Assembly: GCF_010119545.1 (NCBI RefSeq)
Contig: NZ_JAAEAA010000018.1
Span: forward strand, 18,575 to 82,574
Length of the DNA: 64,000 nt
Origin: Pontibacter fetidus
Lineage (GTDB): Bacteria > Bacteroidota > Bacteroidia > Cytophagales > Hymenobacteraceae
Direction: 5' to 3'
Of this stretch, positions 1-9,613 are shown one piece after another (positions within the stretch are counted from its first letter, which is position 1; each line of letters starts with the position of its first letter). The translations under genes were made by a program, and so were the position numbers. Under the pieces are notes generated by a model, which was given only the letters and a program-made list of their open reading frames with translations, made no database searches and had not been told where the DNA came from.

Positions 1-2758
1 CCAATTTGCGCGCCTGCTCATAGTTCATCAAAATACCCACTTTGTTAATGCGCTCCGTAGCGATGCTGTTTCTAACAGATGCTTTGGCGTTTGTAAAGTT
101 GGTTTCAGCTACTGGCAAGTCGGTTAATAATTCCTGCATACCGGCCATGGCTTCCGGTAACTTATCAGACTGCGTACCGATGTAAGACATGATATAGTTG
201 GCGCGGTCTTTCTTGCTGGCACTGCTGAAACGGGAGCTGGCAGAATAAGCTAAGGCACGCGACTCTCGCAGTTCCTGGAACACAATAGCACCCATACCAC
301 CATCAAAATACTCGTTATACAAACGTACAGTCGGCACCAGTTTCGGATCGTAGTTAAACGACTTGGTAAGGAACATAAGCTCGGCTTGTACCATATCGTA
401 GTTCGTCCAGTATACCTGGCTCTTGCTGATGTCCTGCTCTTTAAAGGCTTTTTCAGCCGGAACCGGTTTAAGCGCAACTGGTACAATGTGGCCTTCGTTT
501 AGCGTAGCTGTGATAGCTGGCAACTGGCGTGGGCCATAGTATAGCACACGGTGCTGGTATGTCGGGATGCTCTTGATCAGGGCTGTCAACTCAGCTGGTT
601 TTACTTTCTTCAGTTCCTGTTCGCTTAATATGTTCGTGAACGGGTTTTTAGGGCCATACTTCGCATAGTTCACCATCGCCACACTATGGATGATGTTCTT
701 GTTCAGCTTGGCATCTTTACGATCTTTCAGGATACCGGCCACCATGTCATCCAACGCTTGTTTGTCAGCTTTTGGGTTCTGCAGCAGGCTCTCGAACAGG
801 GCAAGTCCTTTCTCCAAATTCTCATCCAGACCAGATAGCGATACATAGATCTGATCCTGTCCAGACGAAACATCAAATGAGCATCCTATTTTAAAGAACT
901 CTTTCTGCAATTCTTCAGCAGTATACTTGTCAGTGCCCAGGTATTGCAGGTAGTTTACAGCCAGTCCCATTTTCAAGTCGTTGTTCGTGCCCATATCTAA
1001 AATATAGTACAGGTTAAACAGGCCGTTCTCTTTGTTCTGGGTAAAGTATACCGGAATATCAGACTTCAGTTTGCCTTGCTGTATATCCTTCTCATAATCC
1101 ACAAAAGCAGGTTTTAGGTCAGATACCGGCGTAGCAGCTACCAGTTTATAGTAGTCAGATTGTGCCTCACGGTTAGCTGGCACTGGCGTAATAGCAGGTT
1201 TTTCTACTTTCTGAGAAGTTGGGTCCTGGCCGGTGCGCTTGTAGATGATCGCGTAGTTGTTGCCATAGTAGCGGTTTGCTACATCCATAACATCCTGCTT
1301 CGTTATCTTCTCAAAATCCTTGTCCTGCTTCAGGTAGTCAGCCCAATCCTGGCGTGCAATAAAGGCATCTACAAAAGCAGTAGCACGGGCGGCGTTGCTT
1401 TCGTAAGCTTTCATCTGACTGATCTTGTTCTTGTTAACTATAGCCGGAATCAACCAATCATCGAACTGACCTTTTTTAACCAGTTCAATTTGCTGTAACA
1501 GTAAGTTTTTCACCTGGTCAAGGGTCTGGCCCTGGCGCGGGTTACCTGTCAGGAAGTGGGCAGAATAATCGTTGTAGATCTCGGCAAAAGAACCGGCTCC
1601 AAGGGCAGCCTGCTTCTGGTTAATGTTCAGGTCAATTAAACCCGCCTGACCATTTGAAAGTATCTGGTTGATCATGCGCAACACCAGCGCGTCTTTCGAT
1701 TTAATGCCCGGGAAACGGTAAGCCAGTAACACGCTCTCAGCATCCGGGCCTATTACTTCCTTCACTATAGGTGCAGTAATTGGCTTTTCCTGTGGAGCTG
1801 TGTAAGCCGGTTCAGGCGCTTTCTTCCATCTGCTGAAGTGCTTGTCAATCGTTTTTATAGTTTCCTCAAAATCAAGGTCGCCGCTCATGGCAATAGCCAT
1901 GTTGTTCGGCACGTAGTACTTGTCAAAATACTTCTTGATCTCGGTGATAGACGGGTTTTTAAGGTGCTCTACAGTTCCTATAGTTGTCTGGGTGCCGTAC
2001 TGGTGTGTTGGGTAAAGTGCAGCAAAAGCGGCTTCAAAAACCTTGTTGTCGTCAGAGTCTAAAGAGCGGTTCTTTTCTTCGTAAACAGCTTCAAGTTCCG
2101 TGTGGAACAAACGCGGGATCATCACGCCTAAACGCTCTGATTCCAAAATGGCCCATTTCTCCAGTTGGTTGCTCGGGATGTCGCCGTAATAAATAGTTTG
2201 CTCTACCCAGGTGCTCGCGTTGGAGTTTTTCATACCCATGGCAGCTACCAGTTTATCATACTCATTTGGCACCGCATACTTCGCAGCAACACCCGAAATA
2301 GAATCTATCTGGTGGTAGGTTTTTTTGCGGATGGCTGGGTCCTTCTGAGTGCGGTACTGTTCATACAGCGCTTCTATCTTAGCTAGTTCAGCCTGCTCTT
2401 TTTCCCAATTTATAGTTCCGAGTTTGCTGGAGCCTTTAAACGCCATGTGCTCCAGGTAATGCGCTAAACCAGTTGCATCGGCCGGGTCGTTTTTAGAGCC
2501 AGCTCTTACGGCAATGTAGGTCTGTATGCGCGGCGCATCTTTGTACTGCGTCAGGTATACTTTCAAGCCATTATCCAGGGTATAAATACGGGCATTCAGC
2601 GGGTCGTTGGGCGCAGTTTCGTATTTATATTCTTTCTCGGTGGTAGCTACAGCAGCCGTGTCGGTGGCAGACTGGGTCTGGTAGGTCTCGTTTTTACATT
2701 GCGTAAATGTAAGGCCAAGCGCCACCAGGAAAAGCGATAATCCTTTTCTTGTGGTCAT
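1..2758 (-). CDS. M16 family zinc metallopeptidase (insulinase/pitrilysin-like), 3' end beyond window
   Basis: Translating the minus strand from the ATG at 2758 gives an open frame of over 900 residues that leaves the window without a stop, so the C-terminus is missing. The inverted zinc motif HxxEH is present as HYLEH at residues 100-104, and a downstream VYEEKN segment near residue 227 supplies the usual distal glutamate. A second M16 half follows, with the characteristic alternation of lid and core segments. The N-terminus has a hydrophobic signal ending TFTQC at residue 21, possibly a lipoprotein site, although the lipobox is poor. It is probably an envelope peptidase degrading peptides. 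It lies 52 bases downstream of dnaX on the same strand, so it may be co-transcribed. The family is certain; the substrate is unknown. Confidence 0.9.
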   Translation of the reverse strand, partial: MTTRKGLSLFLVALGLTFTQCKNETYQTQSATDTAAVATTEKEYKYETAPNDPLNARIYTLDNGLKVYLTQYKDAPRIQTYIAVRAGSKNDPADATGLAHYLEHMAFKGSSKLGTINWEKEQAELAKIEALYEQYRTQKDPAIRKKTYHQIDSISGVAAKYAVPNEYDKLVAAMGMKNSNASTWVEQTIYYGDIPSNQLEKWAILESERLGVMIPRLFHTELEAVYEEKNRSLDSDDNKVFEAAFAALYPTHQYGTQTTIGTVEHLKNPSITEIKKYFDKYYVPNNMAIAMSGDLDFEETIKTIDKHFSRWKKAPEPAYTAPQEKPITAPIVKEVIGPDAESVLLAYRFPGIKSKDALVLRMINQILSNGQAGLIDLNINQKQAALGAGSFAEIYNDYSAHFLTGNPRQGQTLDQVKNLLLQQIELVKKGQFDDWLIPAIVNKNKISQMKAYESNAARATAFVDAFIARQDWADYLKQDKDFEKITKQDVMDVANRYYGNNYAIIYKRTGQDPTSQKVEKPAITPVPANREAQSDYYKLVAATPVSDLKPAFVDYEKDIQQGKLKSDIPVYFTQNKENGLFNLYYILDMGTNNDLKMGLAVNYLQYLGTDKYTAEELQKEFFKIGCSFDVSSGQDQIYVSLSGLDENLEKGLALFESLLQNPKADKQALDDMVAGILKDRKDAKLNKNIIHSVAMVNYAKYGPKNPFTNILSEQELKKVKPAELTALIKSIPTYQHRVLYYGPRQLPAITATLNEGHIVPVALKPVPAEKAFKEQDISKSQVYWTNYDMVQAELMFLTKSFNYDPKLVPTVRLYNEYFDGGMGAIVFQELRESRALAYSASSRFSSASKKDRANYIMSYIGTQSDKLPEAMAGMQELLTDLPVAETNFTNAKASVRNSIATERINKVGILMNYEQARKL

Positions 2759-2810
2759 AGTTTGTGTTAACGTGAGATTCTAACTGTAAAAGTATAGCCT
2801 CTTGCGGGGC

Positions 2811-4673
2811 TTAAAAGTCGGTATCTAACCCGAAACGCTGCTTTATGTCAACTATAACGGGGTACTTTTCTGCCATATAATTAAACTTGTCCTGTGATGT
2901 ATACAGGCGCTTTTCATCCTGAACTTCCACTACTTCTGCCACCAGGTTTATGCTTCGGTTGCCCAGTTGTTGCCTTAACTCGGCAAGTATAGCCGGTCGC
3001 AGGGCCGAGAACTGGTCCATCATCACGTGGTTATCGAGGTGCAGGGTTACTTCGTTCTGCTCGTTTACGTGGTACTGGCGGTTCAGGAGCGTATATTCCA
3101 TCATGTTCTCTTCTTTCTTCCGGCGAAGTATAGCGTGCCACGCTGTTTTCAGTTTAGCCTGGTCTACAGCTACAAAAGCCCCATAATTTACTTCCTCAGC
3201 TTCTTCGGCAGCGGTAGTTATAGTTATGGTAGCCTGTGCCTGTTGCTGTATGTCCTTCAGGCTCGGAATCTTGCTCAGCTTTTTGGGTGGCGGCATGCCG
3301 GGTCTAGCCCTGTCAGGTTCCGTTGCCGGAGGAGCTACCGGTTTAGGTGGTGCCAGATGTGCATCGGGCGTTACGACCTGCGGCTTAGGTGGTTGCTGTA
3401 ATGCCTCAGATGGTATGCTTCCGGCCGGGCCGGGCTGTTGCAAACCTGCCGAAGGTATAGCTGCTGCCGGCTGTACCGGAGCAGCTGCAGTTATGGCACC
3501 AGTTGATGCGGTAGGGGCGGGTGCCGGCGCTGCTACCTTAGCTTTTTTTGATTCTGCTCCTTCCTGTGCAAAACTGAACGCTGCGTTTAAGTGCGCCATC
3601 TTCATCAGGCACAACTCTACATGCAGGCGCTGGTTTTTGCTGCTCTTATAGTGCATGTCGCAGGTGCTTACCAGGTTTAATCCTGAGAGCAGGAACGACA
3701 CCGAAGATTTGGCTGACTGCTCCGCATACCTGGCTTTAATGTTATCCGAAACTTCGAGTAACTGTATCGTTGCCTGGTCTTTGCAAACCAGTAAACTACG
3801 GAAGTGCTCACCTATACCTACCAAAAAGTTATGCGCATCAAATCCATTTTTCAGGATTTCATCAAACAACAGCAAAGCACCCGATAACTTCTGGTTCAGC
3901 AGGTCGTCGGTTAACCTGAAATAGTAATCATAGTCCAGGATGTGCAGGTTCTCTACGGTTGCTTTGTAGGTTACATTGCTGCCTGAGAACGTTACCATCT
4001 GGTCGAAAATAGACAGGGCATCGCGCAGGGCTCCGTCTGCTTTTTGAGAGATCAAATGCAGGGCATCTGGCTCGGCCTGTATACTTTCTTTCTGAGCTAT
4101 ACTTTCCAAATGGCGAACCATGTCATCTATCCTGATGCGGTTAAAATCGAAGATCTGGCAACGTGAAAGTATGGTCGGGATGATCTTGTGGCGCTCAGTG
4201 GTGGCAAGTATAAATATGGCGTACGAAGGTGGTTCTTCCAGGGTCTTCAGGAATGCGTTGAAGGCCTGGTTTGAGAGCATGTGCACCTCATCTATAATAT
4301 AGATTTTATACTTACCGGTTTGTGGCGCATAACGCACCTGCTCTACCAGGTTTCGGATATCCTCTACAGAGTTGTTGGAAGCGGCATCGAGCTCATGGAT
4401 GTTAAACGAGCTGTTGCTGTTAAAGCTACGACACGACTCGCACTCGTTACAGGCTTCGGTTTCCGGGGTTATGTTCTGGCAGTTAATGGTTTTTGCCAAA
4501 ATACGGGCACAGGTAGTTTTACCCACCCCACGTGGCCCGCAGAAAAGGAAAGCCTGCGCCAGGTGATGGCTACTGATAGCGTTTTTAAGGGTATTGGTTA
4601 TATGGTGCTGCCCCACTACGCTGTCGAACGTGCTTGGGCGGTACTTACGCGCTGATACTACAAAATTTTCCAT
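2811..4673 (-). CDS. dnaX: DNA polymerase III subunit gamma/tau
   Basis: This is the clamp-loader ATPase of the replicative polymerase. The ATG at 4673 gives the conserved opening MENFVVSARKYRP; an in-frame ATG six codons upstream (4691) is less likely. Visible features are Walker A GPRGVGKT (residues 46-53), four zinc cysteines (65, 75, 78, 81), Walker B IIDEVH (126-131) and the sensor segment LATTERHKIIPTILSRC. A Pro/Ala-rich linker at roughly 385-470 separates the AAA+ core from a C-terminal tau-like region. At 620 residues it is normal for full-length tau in Bacteroidota. I saw no obvious slippery frameshift signal, but did not search exhaustively. Confidence 0.97.
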   Translation of the reverse strand: MENFVVSARKYRPSTFDSVVGQHHITNTLKNAISSHHLAQAFLFCGPRGVGKTTCARILAKTINCQNITPETEACNECESCRSFNSNSSFNIHELDAASNNSVEDIRNLVEQVRYAPQTGKYKIYIIDEVHMLSNQAFNAFLKTLEEPPSYAIFILATTERHKIIPTILSRCQIFDFNRIRIDDMVRHLESIAQKESIQAEPDALHLISQKADGALRDALSIFDQMVTFSGSNVTYKATVENLHILDYDYYFRLTDDLLNQKLSGALLLFDEILKNGFDAHNFLVGIGEHFRSLLVCKDQATIQLLEVSDNIKARYAEQSAKSSVSFLLSGLNLVSTCDMHYKSSKNQRLHVELCLMKMAHLNAAFSFAQEGAESKKAKVAAPAPAPTASTGAITAAAPVQPAAAIPSAGLQQPGPAGSIPSEALQQPPKPQVVTPDAHLAPPKPVAPPATEPDRARPGMPPPKKLSKIPSLKDIQQQAQATITITTAAEEAEEVNYGAFVAVDQAKLKTAWHAILRRKKEENMMEYTLLNRQYHVNEQNEVTLHLDNHVMMDQFSALRPAILAELRQQLGNRSINLVAEVVEVQDEKRLYTSQDKFNYMAEKYPVIVDIKQRFGLDTDF

Positions 4674-5165
4674 TACTACAAAGATAATCAATCTAAACCT
4701 CAGATGCGACGGCTTTTTATCCAGCAGTTTTCCATAGGGTTATCCACGATTTATAGCTTCATAACATCAGATGTAGTAGGATAGGTTTAATGGTTTTTAA
4801 TCCGGTTTTGTATTCCAAAGGATTATACACCAATGTAAAGTACAAGAATTCTATAGTTTAGTAGGAGGCGTTAATTGTACTTATTTAATGGAGTAGAAAT
4901 AATTAACCAATTTTTAAAAGCAGGAAGTTAGTAAGTGTTTTATAACTTCGGTATTAGCCTTTTTTAGAGTTTAATATATTGCAAGGTGCTTATTTTTAAA
5001 TATTTACATATTTAAAAATGATTTGTAATATATTTAAATAGATTTGATTTATAAAGGCTTTGGGTGTATTTTTTTAATGTATATCTGATTATCAATAAAT
5101 TGTAATATAGTGCGTATTTGATTGAATTATTTCCACAATCATTTTCACACTTTAACTTCAATTTT
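4674..5165. other. AT-rich intergenic region between divergent dnaX and M36 protease genes
   Basis: This gap of about 490 bases holds no convincing gene. It is much richer in A and T than its flanks and should carry the promoters for both divergent genes. The only clear structure is a perfect 11-bp inverted repeat at 4993-5018, listed separately. Confidence 0.6.
4993..5018. promoter_or_regulatory. Perfect inverted repeat, possible operator
   Basis: The arms TTTTTAAATAT and ATATTTAAAAA are perfectly complementary around the 4-base spacer TTAC. It lies about 150 bases upstream of the M36 protease ATG. It could be an operator, but palindromes made only of A and T arise easily in such AT-rich DNA, so the assignment is weak. 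Confidence 0.25.
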
Positions 5166-8100
5166 ATGGGCACACAATTACGCGGGTACACGCGGCTGGC
5201 TATGTTTATAGTTATGCTGTTCGTAAGTATGGCTTCCTACGCACAGGGCAGTAGTCAGGCCGGGAAAAAAGAAATTCCACAGGCAGTGCTGCTGCATCTC
5301 CAGAAGAACAAGCAGAAACTGGCTTTTACCGACCAGGATATTGCTGATTTGGAACTGAATAGTGAGTCGGATAGCAAGAAAAGTGGCATGAGGCACTATT
5401 ACATCAGGCAGCTTTATCAGGGTGTTGAAATTTATGGTGCTATCACGACCGTTAGTACAAGTAAGGAAGGGGAAATAATAAATATGGGTAACCGCTTCCA
5501 TAAAGAAATTGGCAAAAAGGCAAAGGGCCAGGCTAACCTGGATGCAGTAGGCGCTGTAGGTGCAGCCGCCAGGTACTTAGGTATTTCAGTTAAAGAATCC
5601 CTGAGTGTGCTGAAAAAAGGCCAGGGCAGAAACAAGGAAGTTACTTTCTCAAAAGGTGGTATTTCGCTGGAGCCAATCACTGCTAAACTGGTGTATCAGC
5701 CACTGGAGGATGGCAGCTTACAGCTTGCCTGGGAAGTATCTATTTACATGCTTGATGCCATGAACTATTGGGTACTGCGCTTAGATGCCGAAACCGGAAA
5801 AGTGCTGGATAAGGATAACCTGGTAGCGCACTGTAATTTTGAAAATGACGGACCGGGAGGCAGGGCGCTTCATGAAAGCCATATGCTTAATGCAAGCTCA
5901 GCACCATATGCACCAGAGTCAAAAATCGCAGCCGCTACGCTTACTTCCAATTACTATAAAGTATACCCAATGCCCGCCGAGAGTCCTATCCATGGTAATC
6001 GGGTAGCTATCAGTAACACTACCGCAGACCCAATTGCATCGCCTGCCGGCTGGCATAGAGTAGGAACCACTACCTTTGCAACTACCAGAGGTAATAACGT
6101 TTTTGCTTACGAAGACCCGAATAATACAGGCTATGTAGGTGCAGCTCAGGAAACATATGGCTATAGCCCGGATGGTACTTCTAACCTGGTGTTCGATTTC
6201 CCTATTGATTTTACAAAGCAACCAGTAGAATATAGAGATGCTGCCATTGCCAACCTTTTTTACTGGAATAACCTGGTACACGATGTTTGGTACCAATATG
6301 GTTTCGATGAGATCAGTGGAAACTTTCAGGCTGATAATTTTGGCAAAGGAGGTATAGGAGGTGACCATGTAATGGCAGAAGCGCAGGATAGCCGAAATAT
6401 CTTAACAACAAGAAATAACGCAAACTTTGCCACAACACCGGAGGGCCAGCGACCTAGAATGCAGATGTATCTCTGGAGCGGCATCCCGGATCAGGATATG
6501 TTCAGAATTACTGCTCCGGCAGATATTGCAGGTAGCTATACAGCAGTACAGGCAACATTTGGCCCAAGATTAAACTCAGCTCCGATTACCGGAAAACTAG
6601 TATTAGCTCAGGCAACGGATGCATGTGGTGCGTTGAATAACGCTGATGCTATAGCCGGCAATATAGCAGTATTGTACAGGGGTGGCTGCGAATTTGGTGT
6701 TAAAGTGTTAAATGCGCAAAATGCAGGAGCCAAAGCAGTAGTAGTTATAAATAATGCTGACGGCGCCCCAACAGCAATGGCGGTAGGAGCCACAAATCCA
6801 AACCTGATCACGATATCTTCTCTTATGGTTACTAACGTAACCGGAGCCAACATCAGAGCATTGCTGGATGCAGGCCAGGAGGTTACAGTTGCCTTGAAAG
6901 ACGATGGCTCAGGCCCTGAGTTTGACGGTGACCTTGATAACGGTATTATAGTGCACGAATATGGTCATGGTATTTCAAACAAACTGACCGGAGGACCAGG
7001 TACTGTTAGCTGCCTGGGTAATGCCGAGCAAATGGGCGAAGGCTGGAGCGACTGGTTTGGCCTGATGATGACCATGAAGCCAGGGGATGTCAGCACGAAC
7101 GCCAGAGGTATTGGAACCTACGCTTCTGGCCAGACAACTACAGGCAGAGGTATACGCCCTGCCCCTTACAGTACCGATTTTGCCGTGAACAACTTTACCT
7201 ATGGCGCTACAAATAATACAGCTATCACGCAGCCCCACGGTATAGGGTTTGTGTGGGCCACTATGTTATGGGATCTGACCTGGGCGATGATTGATACCTA
7301 TGGCTACGACGAAGACCTGTATAAAGGTAACGGAGGAAATAACATGGCTATGCAACTGGTTATAGATGGCCTTAAATTACAGGAATGCAGACCAGGTTTT
7401 GTAAACGGGCGCGATGCTATACTTAAAGCTGACAGGATTAACTATGGCGGTGCAAACCAGGAACTGATATGGAAAGTATTTGCGAAGAGAGGATTAGGCT
7501 TTAGTGCATCGCAGGGCCTGAATACCAGCAGAATTGACCAGGTAGAAGCTTTTGATTTACCAGCTACCTATGAGTGCACTATACCGTTAACCGTAGGTGC
7601 TGTAGCTACCTCTAATGTATATACAGGCGGAGTAGTAACAAATCTATACTTAGGGTATGGCCCACAGAGTGTAAGGCTGCAGGCAAGCGGCGACGAAACA
7701 AATGCCTATACCTGGAGTGGCAACGGAGCAAACAGACTAAGCGCAACAAACATTGCAAACCCGGTATTTACGCCAACTGCGGCAGGTACCTATACTTTTA
7801 CGGTTAAAGCCGTAAACAGTGCCTTCTGTACAAAGTATGCGACCATTACCATCAGAGTTATGGATGTGCGTTGCGGAGATAAGAAAAAGAAAGACAAAGT
7901 GATGGTTTGCCATAATGGAGTGTCGTTGTGTATCAATACTGTTGATGTGCAGAGCCACCTGAACCACGGCTGCAGACTAGGAGATTGCGCTACTAATGTG
8001 AGTGCCACAACGGATGCAGCTTCTGAACTTAAGGTAGCAGCGGATGAAGAGTTTATACTTAGTTACCCGAACCCATTCTCTGAAAGCACTACCATCAGCT

Positions 8101-8306
8101 TTAAAGCCAGGGAATCGGGTCATACTGTACTTAAAGTATATGATATAACCGGGCGCGAAATAGAAACCCTGTTTAGTGGCGATGCCCAACGTGGTGTTAC
8201 ATACAACTATAACTTTAAGCCAGCTAACAGAGAAAGCGGTGTGTATATCTACAAAATCATAAATGGAAATACGACGCGCTCTGGTACAATGCTGTTGATG
8301 AAATAA
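5166..8306 (+). CDS. Secreted M36 (fungalysin-type) metalloprotease with PA domain and type IX secretion sorting domain
   Basis: An extracellular zinc protease of about 1046 residues. I chose the ATG at 5166 because it directly opens a signal peptide (to about residue 26, SYA); the longer frame begins with TTG at 5118. In order: a fungalysin/thermolysin-type propeptide (about 40-160), the M36 catalytic region with a protease-associated domain inserted at about 450-560, HEYGH zinc motif at 597-601 with the third ligand E625 in GEGWSDW, a PKD/Ig-like domain (about 820-900), and a C-terminal type A T9SS sorting domain beginning YPNPFSESTTISF and ending MLLMK. Export by the Sec system followed by T9SS and surface attachment or release is inferred from that tail. 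A strong terminator follows. Confidence 0.95.
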   Translation: MGTQLRGYTRLAMFIVMLFVSMASYAQGSSQAGKKEIPQAVLLHLQKNKQKLAFTDQDIADLELNSESDSKKSGMRHYYIRQLYQGVEIYGAITTVSTSKEGEIINMGNRFHKEIGKKAKGQANLDAVGAVGAAARYLGISVKESLSVLKKGQGRNKEVTFSKGGISLEPITAKLVYQPLEDGSLQLAWEVSIYMLDAMNYWVLRLDAETGKVLDKDNLVAHCNFENDGPGGRALHESHMLNASSAPYAPESKIAAATLTSNYYKVYPMPAESPIHGNRVAISNTTADPIASPAGWHRVGTTTFATTRGNNVFAYEDPNNTGYVGAAQETYGYSPDGTSNLVFDFPIDFTKQPVEYRDAAIANLFYWNNLVHDVWYQYGFDEISGNFQADNFGKGGIGGDHVMAEAQDSRNILTTRNNANFATTPEGQRPRMQMYLWSGIPDQDMFRITAPADIAGSYTAVQATFGPRLNSAPITGKLVLAQATDACGALNNADAIAGNIAVLYRGGCEFGVKVLNAQNAGAKAVVVINNADGAPTAMAVGATNPNLITISSLMVTNVTGANIRALLDAGQEVTVALKDDGSGPEFDGDLDNGIIVHEYGHGISNKLTGGPGTVSCLGNAEQMGEGWSDWFGLMMTMKPGDVSTNARGIGTYASGQTTTGRGIRPAPYSTDFAVNNFTYGATNNTAITQPHGIGFVWATMLWDLTWAMIDTYGYDEDLYKGNGGNNMAMQLVIDGLKLQECRPGFVNGRDAILKADRINYGGANQELIWKVFAKRGLGFSASQGLNTSRIDQVEAFDLPATYECTIPLTVGAVATSNVYTGGVVTNLYLGYGPQSVRLQASGDETNAYTWSGNGANRLSATNIANPVFTPTAAGTYTFTVKAVNSAFCTKYATITIRVMDVRCGDKKKKDKVMVCHNGVSLCINTVDVQSHLNHGCRLGDCATNVSATTDAASELKVAADEEFILSYPNPFSESTTISFKARESGHTVLKVYDITGREIETLFSGDAQRGVTYNYNFKPANRESGVYIYKIINGNTTRSGTMLLMK

Positions 8307-8323
8307 CGAATAACCACCTTTTT

Positions 8324-8358
8324 AAAAGCCTGGCTGTGCAAGTTGCAGCCAGGCTTTT
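8324..8358. terminator. Bidirectional intrinsic terminator
   Basis: The arms AAAAGCCTGGCTG and CAGCCAGGCTTTT pair perfectly over 13 bp around a 9-base loop. It sits between the convergent M36 protease and cyclopropane synthase genes, with runs suitable for termination in both directions. Confidence 0.85.
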
Positions 8359-8373
8359 CTATTTCAGGGCTTG

Positions 8374-9495
8374 CTATCTTACAGCTTTATAACCACCCAC
8401 CATTCCTTGCTTGGTAAGCACCAGTTGCCATAGTTGGTTACGGCGCGCCCTGAACGAACCTGCGCTGGATAGCAGGTAATACTTCCACATGCGGTAAAAA
8501 CGGTCGCCATAATCGCCTTGCAGTTGCTCCCAGTTGCTGTTAAAATTTTGGAACCAGGCCATTAAAGTGGGGTCGTAGTACGGTCCGAAGTTGTGCCAGT
8601 CTTCTGCTACAAAAATTTGCTCCATGGCGCTGCCTAGTTGTTTAATGGAAGGTATCAGGCAGTTCGGGAAAATGTAGGTATTGGTAAACGGGTCGGCGGA
8701 GGTTTGCGAAAAGTTGTGCCCGATGGTATGCAACAGAAACAGGCCGTCATCTTTCAGGCAGCGGGCAGCGGTTTGCATAAAGGTGTGGTGGTTACGGTAG
8801 CCCACATGCTCAAACATCCCTACCGATACCACATGGTCAAATTGTTCGTTTACGTCGCGGTAATCCTGCAGTCTTATTTCGATGGGCAAGCCTTTGCAAA
8901 TTTCGCGGGCCAAGGCTGCCTGTTCTTCCGATACGGTTACGCCTACCACTTCAGCACCATAGTTTTCAGCAGCAAATCTGGCAAAACTGCCCCAGCCACA
9001 GCCAATATCCAACACGCGCTGGCCCGGTTGCAAGTATAGTTTCCGGCAAATCAGGTCGAGCTTGTTTTCCTGGGCTTGGTCCAAAGTATCAGCATTTCGC
9101 CAGTAGCCGCAACTATAGGTCATGCGCTTATCCAGCATCAGTTGGTATAGTTTATTGCCGATGTCGTAGTGGCGCTGCGCGTTACGGGTAGCTTTGCCTT
9201 TTGCCTGCATGTTCAGCAGTTTCGCCAGCAATACCTGTAACACCGATCGCCATCCCAACTTTGCTTTTTTGTAGAGATCAGCCCGCAGAACCTTAAACAC
9301 AAACTGGTCTATACTTGCACAGTCCCACCAGCCATCCATATAAGACTCGCCCAGGCCTAAGGTCCCTTCTGTAAGTATGCGCTTATAAAAACGGTCGTCG
9401 TGCACCTGCAGGTCCCAGGCGTCAGGGCCGTTTATTTTCACATCAGCTGTGGCTAAAATAGCTGCTACCTGCTGTTGCAGACTTTGTGCGCTCAT
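8374..9495 (-). CDS. cfa: Cyclopropane-fatty-acyl-phospholipid synthase family methyltransferase
   Basis: This SAM-dependent enzyme methylenates double bonds of acyl chains in membrane phospholipids. The 373-residue protein has the family signatures HYDIGN (109-114), MTYSCGYW (125-132) and the SAM-binding glycine loop VLDIGCGWGS (161-170). The length matches bacterial CFA synthases. It is a single gene, divergent from nothing close, and shares a terminator with the M36 protease gene. A related mycolic-acid-type or fatty-acid C-methyltransferase activity cannot be excluded from sequence alone. A desaturase that could supply substrate lies at 54.9 kb. Confidence 0.93.
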   Translation of the reverse strand: MSAQSLQQQVAAILATADVKINGPDAWDLQVHDDRFYKRILTEGTLGLGESYMDGWWDCASIDQFVFKVLRADLYKKAKLGWRSVLQVLLAKLLNMQAKGKATRNAQRHYDIGNKLYQLMLDKRMTYSCGYWRNADTLDQAQENKLDLICRKLYLQPGQRVLDIGCGWGSFARFAAENYGAEVVGVTVSEEQAALAREICKGLPIEIRLQDYRDVNEQFDHVVSVGMFEHVGYRNHHTFMQTAARCLKDDGLFLLHTIGHNFSQTSADPFTNTYIFPNCLIPSIKQLGSAMEQIFVAEDWHNFGPYYDPTLMAWFQNFNSNWEQLQGDYGDRFYRMWKYYLLSSAGSFRARRNQLWQLVLTKQGMVGGYKAVR

Positions 9496-9613
9496 AGTTC
9501 TATAGTTAAGTATAAGTTGTTGACAACTATAAATTTATACTTTTAATAGATAGGAACGCGTGCTGCCTGTAATGGTTGAAAATAGAAGTCCCGGGGAAAA
9601 ACTTCAGAACTTA

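Noticed and set aside
3226..3651. Long frame opposite dnaX rich in Gly and Ala
   Set aside because: It is antisense to the Pro/Ala-rich linker of dnaX, whose composition creates an open frame on the other strand.
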